Positions 14,006-26,000 of a stretch of DNA of 64,000 nt are shown here, piece by piece; within the stretch, counting starts at the first letter, position 1, and each line of letters starts with the position of its first letter. Position numbers and translations under genes: made by a program. Origin of the DNA: Monosporascus cannonballus (lineage: Eukaryota > Ascomycota > Sordariomycetes > Xylariales). The DNA lies in contig QJNS01000016.1 in assembly GCA_004154925.1 (NCBI GenBank), positions 124,001 through 188,000 of the forward strand. Direction: 5' to 3'. The notes under the pieces were generated by a model, which searched no databases, had not been told where the DNA came from, and saw only the letters and a program-made list of their open reading frames with translations.

Positions 14006-14421
14006 TATTATAAGAACCAGGGTTCCTACCTCCAAGAAACTTACCTTTAAGGCCTAACGTAAATTTATTACGGTTAAACTCCGAATAAGGAAATTTGGCT
14101 TATTCCGTGATTTAAGTAATTTAAATAATTTAACCAGATCATATAGATTATATAGATTTATGATATACTCACTTTAGGAATTAGAATATATAATAAATCG
14201 GTTTTTTATATAAATAGCACCTATTTAATTTCGTTTTTTAGCTATCAATCTAAGCTCTTAGTCAGAAATAACTGTACCGTTCTTTAATTGAAGGAAAAGT
14301 ACTTAAATCTTTTTAACGAATAAATCACTAAATTATTCCTCGCCTTATTATTACCTGCAAATCAAAACCCTTTTCGGATATTATTTATACCTCCAGGTAA
14401 ATGTATGACAGGTTCGTTACA
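14006..14421 (+). repeat. 3' LTR of the Ty3/Gypsy element
   Basis: It is 416 bp, preceded by a purine run (AGAAAAGGGAAATAA), and ends GGTTCGTTACA with the intact CA end. Its differences from the 5' LTR are almost all transitions, as RIP would produce, so LTR divergence here cannot be read as insertion age. Confidence 0.9.
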
Positions 14422-14840
14422 AATATATAGAAAGTTAATAAACAAAATATAATTATTATTTTAAATATAAAAGTTAAATTATTAGCTTTATCGCAAACCG
14501 TAAAAAAAAATTTTATATTAAAGTTATTTAAAATTATTAACCTAAAGCTAAAAAAGGATTTAATTATCTAGGTAGATAATAAGCAAACGATATAGTTAGT
14601 TATTAAAAAAAACCATATACCTAATTACGAAATTAAAGTACGTAAATATTTATAATTATTGGTTTCGTAAAATTTACGTAATAAGAAAAATAAAAATCGA
14701 ATAAACGCTTATTAACGTTATGATAATAAATAAGTTAATTAAGCTTTTAAAGTTTTAATAATATTAAAAATTTATTAAATTGTTAAATTTTCAAAATATT
14801 ATTTTAAGGTTAAATAAAATTTAAAAAGTGTTAATTTATT
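14422..14840 (+). mobile_element. Ty1/Copia retrotransposon, 3' portion
   Basis: Directly after the duplicated AATAT the Copia RNase H frame resumes: KVNKQNIIIILNIKVKLLAL, corresponding to the family sequence RANKQDTVTTSTTEAELLAL. It continues with VDNKQTI (family CDNTQTI). The Trp codon that should follow FGSLNI reads TAG, a RIP-type nonsense change. The end of the polyprotein is near 14740. The 3' LTR is uncertain; TGTTAAACC at 15191 after a purine run is one candidate start. Confidence 0.82.
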
Positions 14841-14966
14841 TTAGGCGCCGTTTAATAACGGAAAACTATTACCCTTATTTTTTTATTGTTTTTTCTTTTA
14901 TCGTTTTTATATTTTTATTTTTAAATAATTTTAAAGATAAAGCTAATAAGGAAACTTTTTAATAAA

Positions 14967-15037
14967 GTTTCTATAGTTTAACGGTATAATATTAAGTTTT
15001 AATATCTGAAGATATAAGTTCAAATCCTATTAGAAAC
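14967..15037 (+). tRNA. tRNA-like sequence, probably a degraded tRNA gene or SINE head
   Basis: GTTTCTA at the start pairs 7 of 7 with TAGAAAC at the end. A box A-like TAGTTTAACGGTA and a T-arm with TTCAAAT in the loop (box B AGTTCAAATCC) are correctly spaced, and the total is 71 nt. The anticodon arm does not fold into a normal 5-bp stem with a 7-nt loop, so no anticodon is assigned. It sits in AT-rich DNA, so C-to-T decay could have spoiled the arm. Alternatives are a tRNA-derived SINE or a mitochondrial-like insertion. Confidence 0.4.
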
Positions 15038-15044
15038 TTTGGAA

Positions 15045-15074
15045 GTACGTTATAAAAAATATTTTATAACGTAC
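15045..15074. repeat. Perfect 13-bp inverted repeat with 4-nt loop
   Basis: GTACGTTATAAAA at 15045-15057 is followed by AATA and then TTTTATAACGTAC at 15062-15074. It begins 7 bases after the tRNA-like sequence, so it might be part of the same small element. Its function is unknown. Confidence 0.6.
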
Positions 15075-15470
15075 CTTTCCGACCTTTTATTTTCCTTATT
15101 TTTGTTTTAAATATTACGGTATTTTTTGGGGGGGTATTTATTTAATATTGTAAAAGTTTTAGCTATTAGTTCTTAATAGCTGGAGGGGTATGTTAAACCT
15201 AGCTAAAATCGATTAAATAGTTAAGCCTTAGTTTAGTTTAATCAACAACTAAAATAAGGTTACTTTATGCACCCCCGGTATTTTTTCCTCTTAATTACAG
15301 ATGTATTTATATGTATAAAAGGAGGGTTCGTTATTCTTACCTTTTAGCTAGGACCTTCTAGAGGTTATGCAACTTTTAATATACCTTTTTTTCAGTTATA
15401 TGCTTCTGTGTGTGATACAGGGTCTCATAGATATCAAGAACAAAACGTTGGTGCACGATAGCTAGGGATA
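15075..15470. other. Border of the AT-rich block, possible Copia 3' LTR
   Basis: A G7 run at 15128-15134 and GGAGGGG at 15182 are followed by TGTTAAACC at 15191, which would fit a polypurine tract and LTR start. No second copy was found for comparison. GC content returns to normal at about 15360. No gene is seen. Confidence 0.3.
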
Positions 15471-17899
15471 CATTCTTCACTATGCGTCAGTCACCATATA
15501 TCACTGACGCAGAGAAGCCAATGGACACTGCCGTGATGAAGGCTTGAAATTAAATCCTACAAAGATACGCATTTGCAACTAAGACGTATAGCACGTAAAC
15601 ATTCCCATTCCTATTTGTTTGAACTACCAAGTATTCAAAACCAGCGTACCTGTTCAACTACAAACCAGTTCCTGTCAAGAAATCAGCTACTGTTTGGAAC
15701 GATGACTTACTCTCCTGTTGCTTTAGCGATCGCTGTACCCCCTTAATTTTCTTGCATGTGCTTTTCGACTACCCATGTCCCCTTTCTCTGGGGGTATGAA
15801 TTCACAGTGGACTTACCTTCTATTCATCCAGCACTTGAATACCCCTTTCGGTCGTGTTACGACACTACTATACTTCGCACGGTCCACTGAATCGGTATAC
15901 TACTTGGTTGTGCCGCCCCAATGGATTCCCTCGAGACTTATTCGAGCCATTCACGCACCTTTCTCCTGGATCCGCACATGATATATACACATACCTGACA
16001 CAAAATTAGAGTCTGAATTTATTTCGGGGTTCGGGCTTTTGCATGGACCTTTTCTTTTGTATTCCACAATATCGATAAACCATACTGGAACTTGGCCTAC
16101 ATGACCTTCTTCTGTGTCGTGACAAACTCAACAGCTTCTTTGATAGCACAAAAGCCTGTAGCAGGTGACATTAGTCACGACTGGGGATATTATTTCGACA
16201 CGGAGACCATCTTTGGTTTCCTTACCGGAATAGTGTAAGTTAAAGCTCACACTATACCACTGCAGATCCATCATGAAGACTTGAGCGATAACCCAGTTCT
16301 CCTGCTTGCATTCATATCTCTTGCGCATAACAGAGCACGTCAACCTTCACCGGGCAGATTTTGAAAAAGGTTTGCTTGGGATATAGACGATGATCATTAT
16401 GTGTGCAATCCTCGCAAGATATGTTGTTCTTCCATGGTCAGGATGGGACAATTTCCGGGGTTGCTTCTGCCTCTTACCTCCTAGCGAACGAACCCAGGTT
16501 CCCAGAAAAGCCTTTGGCAAAATTTAGATTCTAAAGAAGCTTTAACTCCCGGCTGCTTGCCTGACCAAAAAAGACAATTACTGGCAATCATCAGGCACAC
16601 CATCGGTTAAAGCAATATCCACTTTGCGCAAAATGCCAATTTGCCGGACCGAGTATTCCTCAGTGCAATGGAAAGACCTCCATTAGGCGGGTACGTCGGG
16701 CTGGTGCCATTAACAACTTCCCCAAGCGACCCGAACTTTTTGCTCTTCTGAGACAACATCGAGCAATACACATGACAAAGCACTCATAGCGTTGAGAGCA
16801 GTTTCGAGAATCTACGAGGCATTGACTGATTCATGCGAGCGGATCCTGACGACCTACACACACTATTAACACTTGTGCTCACCAACGCGAAGATAATCGC
16901 GGAATTTAAAGTCAACACCCGTAGCCACCTCCAAGATTATAGCAGTGGAGCGATATGGACTTCCGTCAGATTTAAATCTTAGGACAGTATGCGAAATCCT
17001 GGAGGTAGAGGCGAACGCGTCCGAGGGCCACATACTCAACCTTCGGGGGGACCCCAGTGCTTCCCCGACCATGTCAACGACAATTTGAAACGCCACTGGG
17101 TTCCCGATAATGGAGGTGATGTCCATAAGTAGTTGACCGATTTGGGTGTCAGCAACAAGGCTCTTTGGGAGGGAGATCATCCTATCAACGACTTTGATCT
17201 CTGTACCTGAAGAGACGGAGATGTGGATGTTGATCGCTTCGGACGATCAACTAATCTGTTCGACTTATGATCTAGCGAGTCCTACTACTGTCACCACACT
17301 TCGTAAACGAGGCTACGGTAGACCTACATCATCTACTCGAGGAACATACGGCGACTGTGAAGCAGACGGCAACCTACACGATGTCCTTCAGACTGCGTTC
17401 CTTGAGGATATGGTCCTTCTATGAGAATTGTTGGAGAGGGCAATTCACTACTCCACCATGTGGGAAACGTATTCGCCGCCGAAAGGATACAAGTTCGTAA
17501 TGCATGCACCAGCTGGTATGGCGTTATCGAAACATCACAAGTCGACTTGTACTCGTAAGCTCAGCGCCAAGGTGGTTACAACAGTTTCATGACTTTCCCG
17601 CGACTCTGCAGTTTTGTTCGACAAAGCAGGCAGTCAAAGAGATATTATGGATGTTTGAGTCTTGTTCTGAACATGGCCCACTTGTTATACCGTCTATGAT
17701 AAAGTCTGACGCGACACTACGTACATTGAATCGAATGAGAAGTGTTTCGTGATGAATGCCTCCTCTCCCCCCTCTTTCACAGTAACTGAGCTGGTGCGTG
17801 ATGTAAAGTACTGAGATCGACATTGGAGAAAAGCTCGTTTCTCTAGTCGGGACTGCTGGTCCGATAGACACTGGATCTCGACTTCTGCTCTAGATTTAA
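15471..17899. other. No recognisable gene
   Basis: Base composition is normal and there is no RIP signature. Only short overlapping open frames are present (the longest about 100 codons, at 16866-17180 minus), and none carries a motif I recognise. It could hold a decayed gene, the downstream region of the esterase gene, or non-coding DNA. Confidence 0.4.
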
Positions 17900-19501
17900 T
17901 CAGTCCACGTTGAGATCAGAGTACACACAACCCCAGCTGTCCTCTAGATCCGGATCTCCGCCCTTATATACATTTCGGTACGGCCAGCGGCAATGCTTCC
18001 TCTTGAACGCAACACCTGCGTCCTTGGTACCGTTGACATAGGCAGTCCCGGTAATCGTATCTGGAGCGATGCCCTGTTCCACCCAGCGCACTATGGACCA
18101 CAGAACGTTCTCGTCCGGGTCTTCTGTCGCCATATTGCGTCGCGTGTTTCCGATGAATGCGGCCCCAGGCCCACCCTCGCAGTGCGCCATGCCCGAGATA
18201 CGGAACAGGCGATAGAAGTCGTCCATCTGCGATGGTGAGAGCCCCATGGTCTCCGACACATGTTCGTAGTAGAGCGGCGAGATTTCACTGGTGATGATGC
18301 CATCCTTTAGACCGTGATAGGTAAGCATTTTACCACCCCTTTCCTTGAATCCCGACAGGTCGCCCTTCCAGGTTTCGACATCAAAGGGGTTCTGGTTGTG
18401 GATGAAGGTGTAATCCGGAGGAGTCAGGCTGAACGGATCCCAGTCCGAGTCGTTGAAGACGACATACTTAAACCAGTCGTACTCTATGAAAGGTACCCCA
18501 TAGTAATAGGCCGCTGGCGCCTCTGTGTCCTCTGAGCCGGGCTGCATACGCGGGTACGTGAGGCTCCCGTCTTCGCCGAGAAGGGGCGAGTAGATGGTAC
18601 GGACGGTCTCTACTTGTGTCGGCGTTAGACATCCAGTCGTCTGCCCTTCGGCGCAGATGAGGCCGTCGGGTGTATAGTCACAGAGATCCGGCGACTCAAG
18701 GATGCCATCGCGAAGCCCGTCGATCTCATCGCACTGAGACAAGATGTCGTCATGGATGACGGGCCACATATCCATAGGAACAAAGGTTGGTGAGCCAACG
18801 GGTCCGGTAGTGGGGAGGAAACTGCAGCTCCACGAGGTGATGTTGTTAAAACTGATTGCCGGTGCTCCAGCAACAATCCCGTCAAAGTCTTCCGGGAAGT
18901 CCTGCGCCTCCTTGAAACCGGAACGGCCGCCGGCGGAGCAGGAGAGAAAGTAGCTCTTAGTGTGTGGGGTACCGTAAAACGACCGAGTGACGTCCTTGCC
19001 GACGACTACCCCTGTATGTACCGCCCGGTAGGCGTAATCCGCGACGACGTCAGGGTTGTGCAAGAAAGCATCTCCGTATACCCCGTCATGCCCGTTGTTG
19101 GTTCCAACGCTTGCGAAACCGAAAGATGCTGCATATTCTATGTCCTCGTACATGATGCAACCGCCGAGGCCCCCGTTCCCTGTGTGCAGGAAACGGCCTG
19201 ACCAGTGCTCCGGAAGCCACGCTTCCATGTAGATACCGGATCGCTGGGAGGTGCTGACGGACATGCCCACGCGGCATAGGTTGACTGTAACTTCCTGGGA
19301 TGTTCGGTTGCAAGACGGATCCCGAACAGGGAGTTCGACGACTGTGCCCGACGGGACGAACTCGGAAAAGACGTTTTGGGCCCCTGAGATATCTAGCGAG
19401 TGTGCAAGGCCACGGCATTGTCGCTGGAAATTCCGAGTCCCATGGACGCCGGAAACGGCCAGTGCCGAAATGCCAAATGCGACGCTGCTTCGGAGTTTCA
19501 T
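17900..19501 (-). CDS. Secreted tannase/feruloyl esterase-family hydrolase
   Basis: This is an extracellular serine esterase of the fungal tannase/FaeB family, expected to release gallic or hydroxycinnamic acids from plant polymers. The ATG at 19501 is chosen because it begins a signal peptide (MKLRSSVAFGISALAVSG); the frame stays open to 19549, but that start would bury the signal. It gives 533 aa, normal for the family. Numbered from the upstream ATG, the CS-D-H motif is complete: C204-S205 in SCSAGG, D416 in LKDGII, and H456-C457 in MAHCEGG; C204 and C457 form the typical disulphide. A calcium-loop-like CDEIDGLRDG lies at 273-282. No intron is needed. A TATATA lies about 155 bp upstream on the minus strand. 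The substrate cannot be told from sequence. Confidence 0.9.
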   Translation of the reverse strand: MKLRSSVAFGISALAVSGVHGTRNFQRQCRGLAHSLDISGAQNVFSEFVPSGTVVELPVRDPSCNRTSQEVTVNLCRVGMSVSTSQRSGIYMEAWLPEHWSGRFLHTGNGGLGGCIMYEDIEYAASFGFASVGTNNGHDGVYGDAFLHNPDVVADYAYRAVHTGVVVGKDVTRSFYGTPHTKSYFLSCSAGGRSGFKEAQDFPEDFDGIVAGAPAISFNNITSWSCSFLPTTGPVGSPTFVPMDMWPVIHDDILSQCDEIDGLRDGILESPDLCDYTPDGLICAEGQTTGCLTPTQVETVRTIYSPLLGEDGSLTYPRMQPGSEDTEAPAAYYYGVPFIEYDWFKYVVFNDSDWDPFSLTPPDYTFIHNQNPFDVETWKGDLSGFKERGGKMLTYHGLKDGIITSEISPLYYEHVSETMGLSPSQMDDFYRLFRISGMAHCEGGPGAAFIGNTRRNMATEDPDENVLWSIVRWVEQGIAPDTITGTAYVNGTKDAGVAFKRKHCRWPYRNVYKGGDPDLEDSWGCVYSDLNVD

Positions 19502-19549
19502 CGTAGAGACGATTGCTTCTAGTAGGAAGTCCAAAGGAGATGAGAACAC

Positions 19550-22041
19550 CAGGTACCGCTAAACTGTGACAGCTCTATAGCACAATCCGGTATGGTGAGG
19601 CCCATGAGACAGGCTGCAGCAGATGTCCACCCATGAGAAAGAGGGCGAGATCTCCCATATATATAATCCCATGGTGGCAGTGGCATCTCATATTTTGGAA
19701 TAAACTGTATACGCGATCCTGTGGGTGATCTCTCAGCTAGGCTGGGCAAGTAGAAGACTTCCCATGGTATAGCAGCATGGGACAGCGCATGCCAATTCCT
19801 CGATTTCAAACATTACAAATAGTCTGGGTAGAGGAGATATGAAAGGGTCGAAGGAACCTTCGGTTCTTAAGCCCTTAATCGGCTTCATGGCTAAACCCAT
19901 AGTCATGGAGCAGGGCAGAAATATACGGAGGGTACAGTTCATATTTCAAATAATCATGTTGAATCGCCAAATATAGAATTTCCTCCCCGCTCAGATTGAC
20001 AAGAAGGAACTCGCATTTCTTACGGTGCAACCGAATTCACCATAGCGTCGTATTGTAGAGACAAATATCACCTTACCTAGGTGACGTCATTGGATGGAAA
20101 CTCTGCATCCTTGCCCCCCACATCTTGAAACTTTCGAATCAGAATGCGGAACTAGATCGCGAAATTGGTAGTTAAGGAGCGTTTCACCACACGAGAGGGC
20201 CACATACAGTAATGCCACCGTCAACTAATCAACTCCCAATATCAGGCCTGGCATTGTACTGGCAGATGGAGCTGACTGAGATTTATGTTCACAATTTCAG
20301 CGAACTGTTCCCTGTCAGCTCGCCGCATTCGAGATTCATGATATAGCGGCAACCCTGTATAGATCTTCTTCATCACTGTGTATTCATCGGAGATATTGGC
20401 TCCAGGGCCATATGCACCGTGCGGTGTCCGTGTCAGCCCCTGACTACAGTGTTTGTGGGCTGATAAGGTAATTAGTAAGTGGCGTGCGCCAAGAAAGAGA
20501 CTATTCTCAAGTGCCCTCAGGGGATTTAAGAATCGCTCTCACTACCACAGTGATACAGTAAGGCCGTGTAAGCTGCTTGTCACCGGCCTAGAGGCTTTCT
20601 TGCATTGAGTCAGTTGTTGCATGCGGAGGACACGTGAGTGATCCGGCCGGACATTGGCGCCGGGCATTAACCAGCGTTTTCGAATACAATTAATGGGTCT
20701 CAGCTAAGGGGAGACGATTCACGTCTTATTTTCCACGTCTTCATATTGTACTTTATAGTGCCAATCAATTGAAACTCCACATCATCCAACGCTCTTCCCA
20801 TGATAGCGGTTTATTCCCTTTGAACTCTCCCACAAGAGGCTTCATACTTCCCAGGTCGGACAATTTGACCATTAGCATGTTTGTACGGGGAGGCCGGGCC
20901 TCCAATTGAAGGCTCAGTCATCAATTGGACACCACTGAGAGGCCCAGTAGCTCATATGGCACATGAACTGCATTGTGAGGTAGACTCGGCCCCGATTTGG
21001 GAGCCCGGCATTGGGCTCTGAGCTCGCCGCTTCCGAGGTCTCCCCCGAATTCTCTTAATATATCATGGAAGATAGCGTTTGCGATCATCGGGGTCTCACC
21101 TTCGTCGGATACCCCTATTACTGGGCCCCCAATCCCCCCTTTTTACCGCGGTGTCTTGGCCCGCCTGAATTGTCGGTAGTAGAGCAGAGGTATGAATAGA
21201 TAGGTAGCGTCCAGTGCGGTTGGTGAAAGGCAAGAGAATAGTAAGTTAGAGGTTAGGATTGGTACGTCTCCCAGTGGGAGTCAAAAATACTGTTTCCACC
21301 AGTCGTACAACGGAGTATGAGCTAGTTCCGCATATGGCCCCTATGACGAGCTGAACCGAGCACTGTTCCTACACTCTCCAGTTATTTAATCCCAAAAGGT
21401 GGGCGCGCGAACCGTTGCTGGTTCGAGCTTGCTTAGCTATGTGTCGTTGCATTCCGAAATCAGTCACAATGACTTATCAGACTCTCTACTAAATTTTATG
21501 ATGTGACGAAGCAGAAGGCCGTTGGCGGTTGGGTTTTTGGTCCAAGCGATTTGTCGTGGTAACAAATTGACTATATATAACGTTATTGCTAGCCACGCAA
21601 TAGCGGCGTCGCTTTTGCGACACGATTAAAGGGGACAAAATTATCAGTGGCGCAACCTTCTCTACATCTGTAAAGCATGATATCTGACTGCTTGTACTGG
21701 ATGAGTCGTCCTTCCTTCACTCGTTTGAACAGGCCCAGCGACTCAGAGTGGCTTTCCTATTATCGCCTGCTATTGAAGACGTGGACCAGGTCGGGCTTCG
21801 ATACGATTGATGGCTGCTGAGAAAGTAAATGACAAACGGAAGACGAAGCTTGACTCTCTTGAGTCGCTCTTTGCTCTCTAGATCATGTTAATTTAGCCTT
21901 GAAGACATCTCTATATATGGCAAGGAAGCCTGCCAAATAACAAAATCAGCTTCCTGGTCCCTAATTCGTTGCAAAACACGCGTACCAGTATCTATTTACC
22001 ACCGATTGGTAGAAGGTTCACTGAGCATCGCCAATACCGCT
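19550..22041. other. Intergenic region without a recognisable gene
   Basis: This 2.5-kb stretch separates the divergent esterase and 2EXR genes and so holds both promoters. Short open frames in all directions lack recognisable motifs. No repeat of note was seen. Confidence 0.5.
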
Positions 22042-23016
22042 ATGGACATGCAGGAAGAGCAAGCCCCTATTCCAAGCCCCGGAGAGGACAACAGAAACAA
22101 TTCTACGACACGAATTAGCGACTCAGGAACCAATAGCGACAGCACAAGCGAAGGCGAAATTCGTGGACGTCATTTCGACCTCTTTTCCCGGCTACCGCCC
22201 GAGCTACGCTTCGATGTCTATCGTATGGCCGTCTTTGATCTGATGAATACCATCCGTACGCTTTGTGTATACTACGGTGAAGACCAACACGGGGGTCCTC
22301 TGGTAGTCTTGTCACGGTATTCACCACCGTTTCCTCGCGGTCTGTGGCAGACGCATGAGGAAGGGAGACGAGAAGTCGCGAACTACTGCTTTTACCTCCC
22401 CGTGCGATCGGTCGTCGATGTGGGCGCGAATATTATCAATTTCTTCCATGGGCTGCGACGGAGGCCTCTCGTCTCCCTCTCCGTGGGAGACAGACCCTTC
22501 CACCAGGAAACGACCTTCTTTCTAGATGAAACAACCGCAGTGGAATTATTCAACCAACTACATGTCGGGAATTTCAGAGGCCCCAGTTTCGCGTGGCTGA
22601 GGAGCATCCTGGTTGATCGAAGAACGTTCCAGCACCTCTTGTGCGGTTATCATGTGTTTTCTCGCACGCAGGGTGCACCGTTCACCTTCCTACCTCGCTT
22701 GAGGAAGATCTTTGTGGGATTCATGTATCGATGGCAGGATGTTGCCTTGGTTGAGGGGCCGTTCGATGAAGTTGTTACCGAGATTCAAGTGCGGCTGACC
22801 CCTGACACTGCAGAAGACGAACCTTCCTGGACCATATATTCGCCGTACCACATCCATCCCATTCTGGGCACGATGATCGTAAGTACGGTCCAGCAAACGT
22901 TTTCTGAGGTTGAGTCTCTTCGAGAGGCTGGCATCGAGGTCGGCTGGTGCCTCATCAAGACAGGCATCACTAGACGCCCTGATATCATCGAGTGGGAACA
23001 TGGTCAGGGGATCTGA
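22042..23016 (+). CDS. 2EXR domain protein
   Basis: The single-exon frame encodes 324 aa from the ATG at 22042 (MDMQEEQ). The frame is open from 22006, but that position is TTG, so it is not taken. After a low-complexity Ser/Thr/Asn-rich N-terminus comes the hallmark of the fungal 2EXR family, FDLFSRLPPELRFDVYRMAV, at roughly residues 46-65. This is an F-box-like helix pair found in large expanded families of unknown function in Pezizomycotina. The remainder (VGANIINFFHGL, ILVDRRTFQHLL, FLPRLRKIFVGF) follows the same family. No catalytic residues are evident. Function is unknown; a ubiquitin-ligase adaptor role is only a guess from the F-box-like motif. Confidence 0.8.
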   Translation: MDMQEEQAPIPSPGEDNRNNSTTRISDSGTNSDSTSEGEIRGRHFDLFSRLPPELRFDVYRMAVFDLMNTIRTLCVYYGEDQHGGPLVVLSRYSPPFPRGLWQTHEEGRREVANYCFYLPVRSVVDVGANIINFFHGLRRRPLVSLSVGDRPFHQETTFFLDETTAVELFNQLHVGNFRGPSFAWLRSILVDRRTFQHLLCGYHVFSRTQGAPFTFLPRLRKIFVGFMYRWQDVALVEGPFDEVVTEIQVRLTPDTAEDEPSWTIYSPYHIHPILGTMIVSTVQQTFSEVESLREAGIEVGWCLIKTGITRRPDIIEWEHGQGI

Positions 23017-26000
23017 GGGGTTGTGATGACAACCAATTTACCTCCTACGTCGTCTCACGTCATCTTCGGCTTTTTGATGTCTTAGCTTATATGATGTGTT
23101 TTATGGGTTCTATCTAGAGCAAATCAACCAACCTGCTATGTGGCAGTTGAACTGAGAAATGTGCACGAGCATTTGCCTGGCAACGTACTTAAATATTTCA
23201 TAAATAACCGGGCTTCCGGGTGTATAATCGACGAGTGTTCAGTTAATACATGTCTCGGTGGAATATAGCGCTTACGGAGGTCGAAGCAACCCCATCAAAG
23301 TCCACCGGTTGCGCAATCCGTTGCGCAACCGCCAAGGCCAACTCGCCCATTTAGCCTGTTCCAAAATGGACATCCATCCATCCATTAATGTTATTGTGGA
23401 TGGACGTACCGTCTATACTAAGTGGATTGCGGCGTTACATACAAAAATGTGGCTGGCAATACGCCCTAGCCACTTCACTAGGCTGGGGACATATACCTGG
23501 CTAAGCCCAGGCCCCTGATTGCGGCCTGAAGGTTGAAATCAGGCTTTGGGGGGGGGGTTCATGCTGCAAAGCAACTGGCATCCAACATCGGGCTACAGCC
23601 TTACTCAGGACGGGGACAAAGCCTATTGGTTGTCGGTGGGTCTGACCTTGTGGTTACCATGCCGAGTACCCACGTAAGTACAGACGGAGTAGGGTGAAGC
23701 TGCGACTCGATTTTCAAGATACTTTACATACTCGCTTATGGGGAAATGGTAAGCACGGCAATTACAGCCTGGCTTCATCTTCTCGACGGGTTGGGAAGTA
23801 AAGGGATAGAAGCAGCGAGTGGTTCAAGCAACCCAAAGTACTTACCGAAGCGTCCAAATATGGTAAGAGCTGGCTTAATTTATTCCGATTAAACATGCTA
23901 ATGTCCCCTACGATTGTCCTAATGCGAAGTTCTTTGAATCTAATAGTATTAGGAAAAAGATAAGTATTATTACGTAATAACCTATATGGAAGGTCCGCCC
24001 TTGTACTACCTAGGTAAGCCGTACCCCCAAAGTTAAGCCAAATAGCGAAACCCAATAGCGCTATTAGGATTCAAACCCAATTCATTATTTGGCTTTACCC
24101 GTATCCAGGGAGTTCGACATTAGGGAGCGTGCGTATTAAAGCGTGTTTTGCTCAGATTTGTTTAAAGGAATTCGTGTTACTAGACTTTACATACAGTAAG
24201 TACTGCCGTAACATGGCCCACCTTTTTGCTTTAATTGGCAGTTTTACAAGGTAGGAAAAATCAGGCCCCAGAGTAAATGGTACTAATTATCCAGGCGGGT
24301 AGTTTCGCTTCTCCGTAGCTCCAGCGTTACCGATAGAGCGTTAAGCTAATGCGAAACAAGTCTTGGGGCATCCTTCAAATGGAGTCGTATCGACGGATTG
24401 AAGATGGTAACTGTCATCGTCCATCGCGCATGGGGAATGAACTCGCTGCATCAAAGATGGATTGCGGGTACAACATTAAACAGGGAAAGTTTTATAGGGA
24501 ACATAAGTCAAAGCGATATTGCTATGCTTATATGCCTACGAAAGACTCAGCTGCATGCCGTAAATAATGCACATCGTATACAAAAGTGCAACATCCCTGG
24601 TCGCGCCCGGACCAACTCGATATCTTGAGAAATCTTAACTTCTTACCACAAAGTCGCAGCATCCGTAAGGGGGTTTTCTGCATCAACCTTCAACCATCAG
24701 CTTGACCAATGTGGCTACCATGGACCCAGGCCAGGCGAAATATGGCCGGTCCCTGGTTTGTATGGCATATGCTTGCCAGAGTCCAAGTGTCCACGTTCCC
24801 GGAGAGTGCTTATATGCCTTTCACACCCCCCCAGGCATCCTTCCCTGCGATTCGCTTAACTGTCGTTAGAAAGCTGAGCGGAGATCTTGGCGTCCAGAAT
24901 TCGATTTCAAACTGTGATTCTTCTGCTCTAGATCTTCAGCTGCACAAGTTTGTTGCGCTGTGGGCTGGTGCCGAAATACTAGCCACTCCGAAGTCCGGCC
25001 GGGGAGGGCCAGCCCAGCTCCGAACAGTGCACGAACTAAAATGAACTACGTAGATACATGGTCTGCATACAAATGATTGATTATGCTTTTGGAGATCATC
25101 CCGATGGAGCGCGTGCTATACCCAACACAGTTAGCGATTTCAGCGCCTGACGGGAACCTGCTGAGAATCATATATCGGATCTGTTTTTGCGGAGAAAGGG
25201 CAAGATTCGGAGCCTTGCTGCTGACAGCCATGTAACCGTTCAAGTTGGGGACGATACGCTAGGCGTAAGCATGGTGGGCCGCAACCGGCCGAAGTGTGCC
25301 GTTGAAAGCCGGCTCTGGATCCTGTCCACAACTGGCCGAAACTGGCCCGGTTGAGGCCCGTGCGCTGGGAAACATTATGGGAAGAAGCCAATTTCGACCG
25401 CAATTGTTAGATGTCATGGGCTAAAGCGGCCGTAATCACGGTATTATGGAAAAGGCCATTATCCTCCATAAGGATAGCGAAGACCCCCAAAGATAGCCTC
25501 AGATGTCAGCATCGCTAGGACTTGTAACTAGATCGTCTTCGTCCTTTCCCCGCACCTCAAGAAATACTCGGGGCCGTTATGAGATCTTATCTTTAAGCTG
25601 TCATCACCGAAACCTGTATATAGCGCTTTTTATGAACTGGCTCATTATATTGCCTAGATGAGAACAATTAAAATTCATATCAAATCCAACAATGGACATG
25701 TTCCAGGCTAAGTGGCGGGAAAGCATGTTTGTCCAAAACTGGATCTTCGGAAAATACGGCTGGGAGAACGTTCTATTATTTTACCGAGGGAAAAAGAGAT
25801 AAATATCCAGAACCGACACTTTCGTCCGTATGACATAAGAAAGGGTAAAGGTAATAAATTAGTGCTGTTAAACCGAAATCCAACTAACAAAACAGCTTAG
25901 ACAATTACCGAAGTCACATATACATGAGTTAGCCTTTTTAACGAATTATCTTTTACAAAGCTTAAGACGGAGCTATGTTGTTTTCAGAGGTTTCGACTGG

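Larger units (their letters stand above)
7146..14421 (+). mobile_element. Complete Ty3/Gypsy chromovirus with target-site duplication, RIP-inactivated
   Basis: Two 416-bp LTRs (7146-7561 and 14006-14421) enclose gag and pol remains in the order of chromoviruses: gag with zinc knuckle (8878-8925), protease (about 9940-10080), reverse transcriptase (10540-11000), RNase H (11490-11640), integrase (12040-12600) and a chromodomain (13120-13310). The flanking 5 bp are AATAT on both sides (7141-7145 and 14422-14426). Every reading frame is broken by stops and many key residues are replaced through C-to-T or G-to-A changes. The element lies inside the RNase H domain of a Copia element, so it is the younger insertion. 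Confidence 0.93.

Noticed and set aside
1..15350. CRISPR-like or satellite arrays in the AT-rich region
   Set aside because: No regularly spaced repeats were seen; similarity between segments is explained by LTRs and two related Gypsy copies.
18625..19418. Frames overlapping the esterase gene on both strands
   Set aside because: The 533-codon frame with complete catalytic motifs explains the region.
22006..22041. Upstream extension of the 2EXR gene
   Set aside because: The frame is open but begins at TTG; the first ATG is at 22042.
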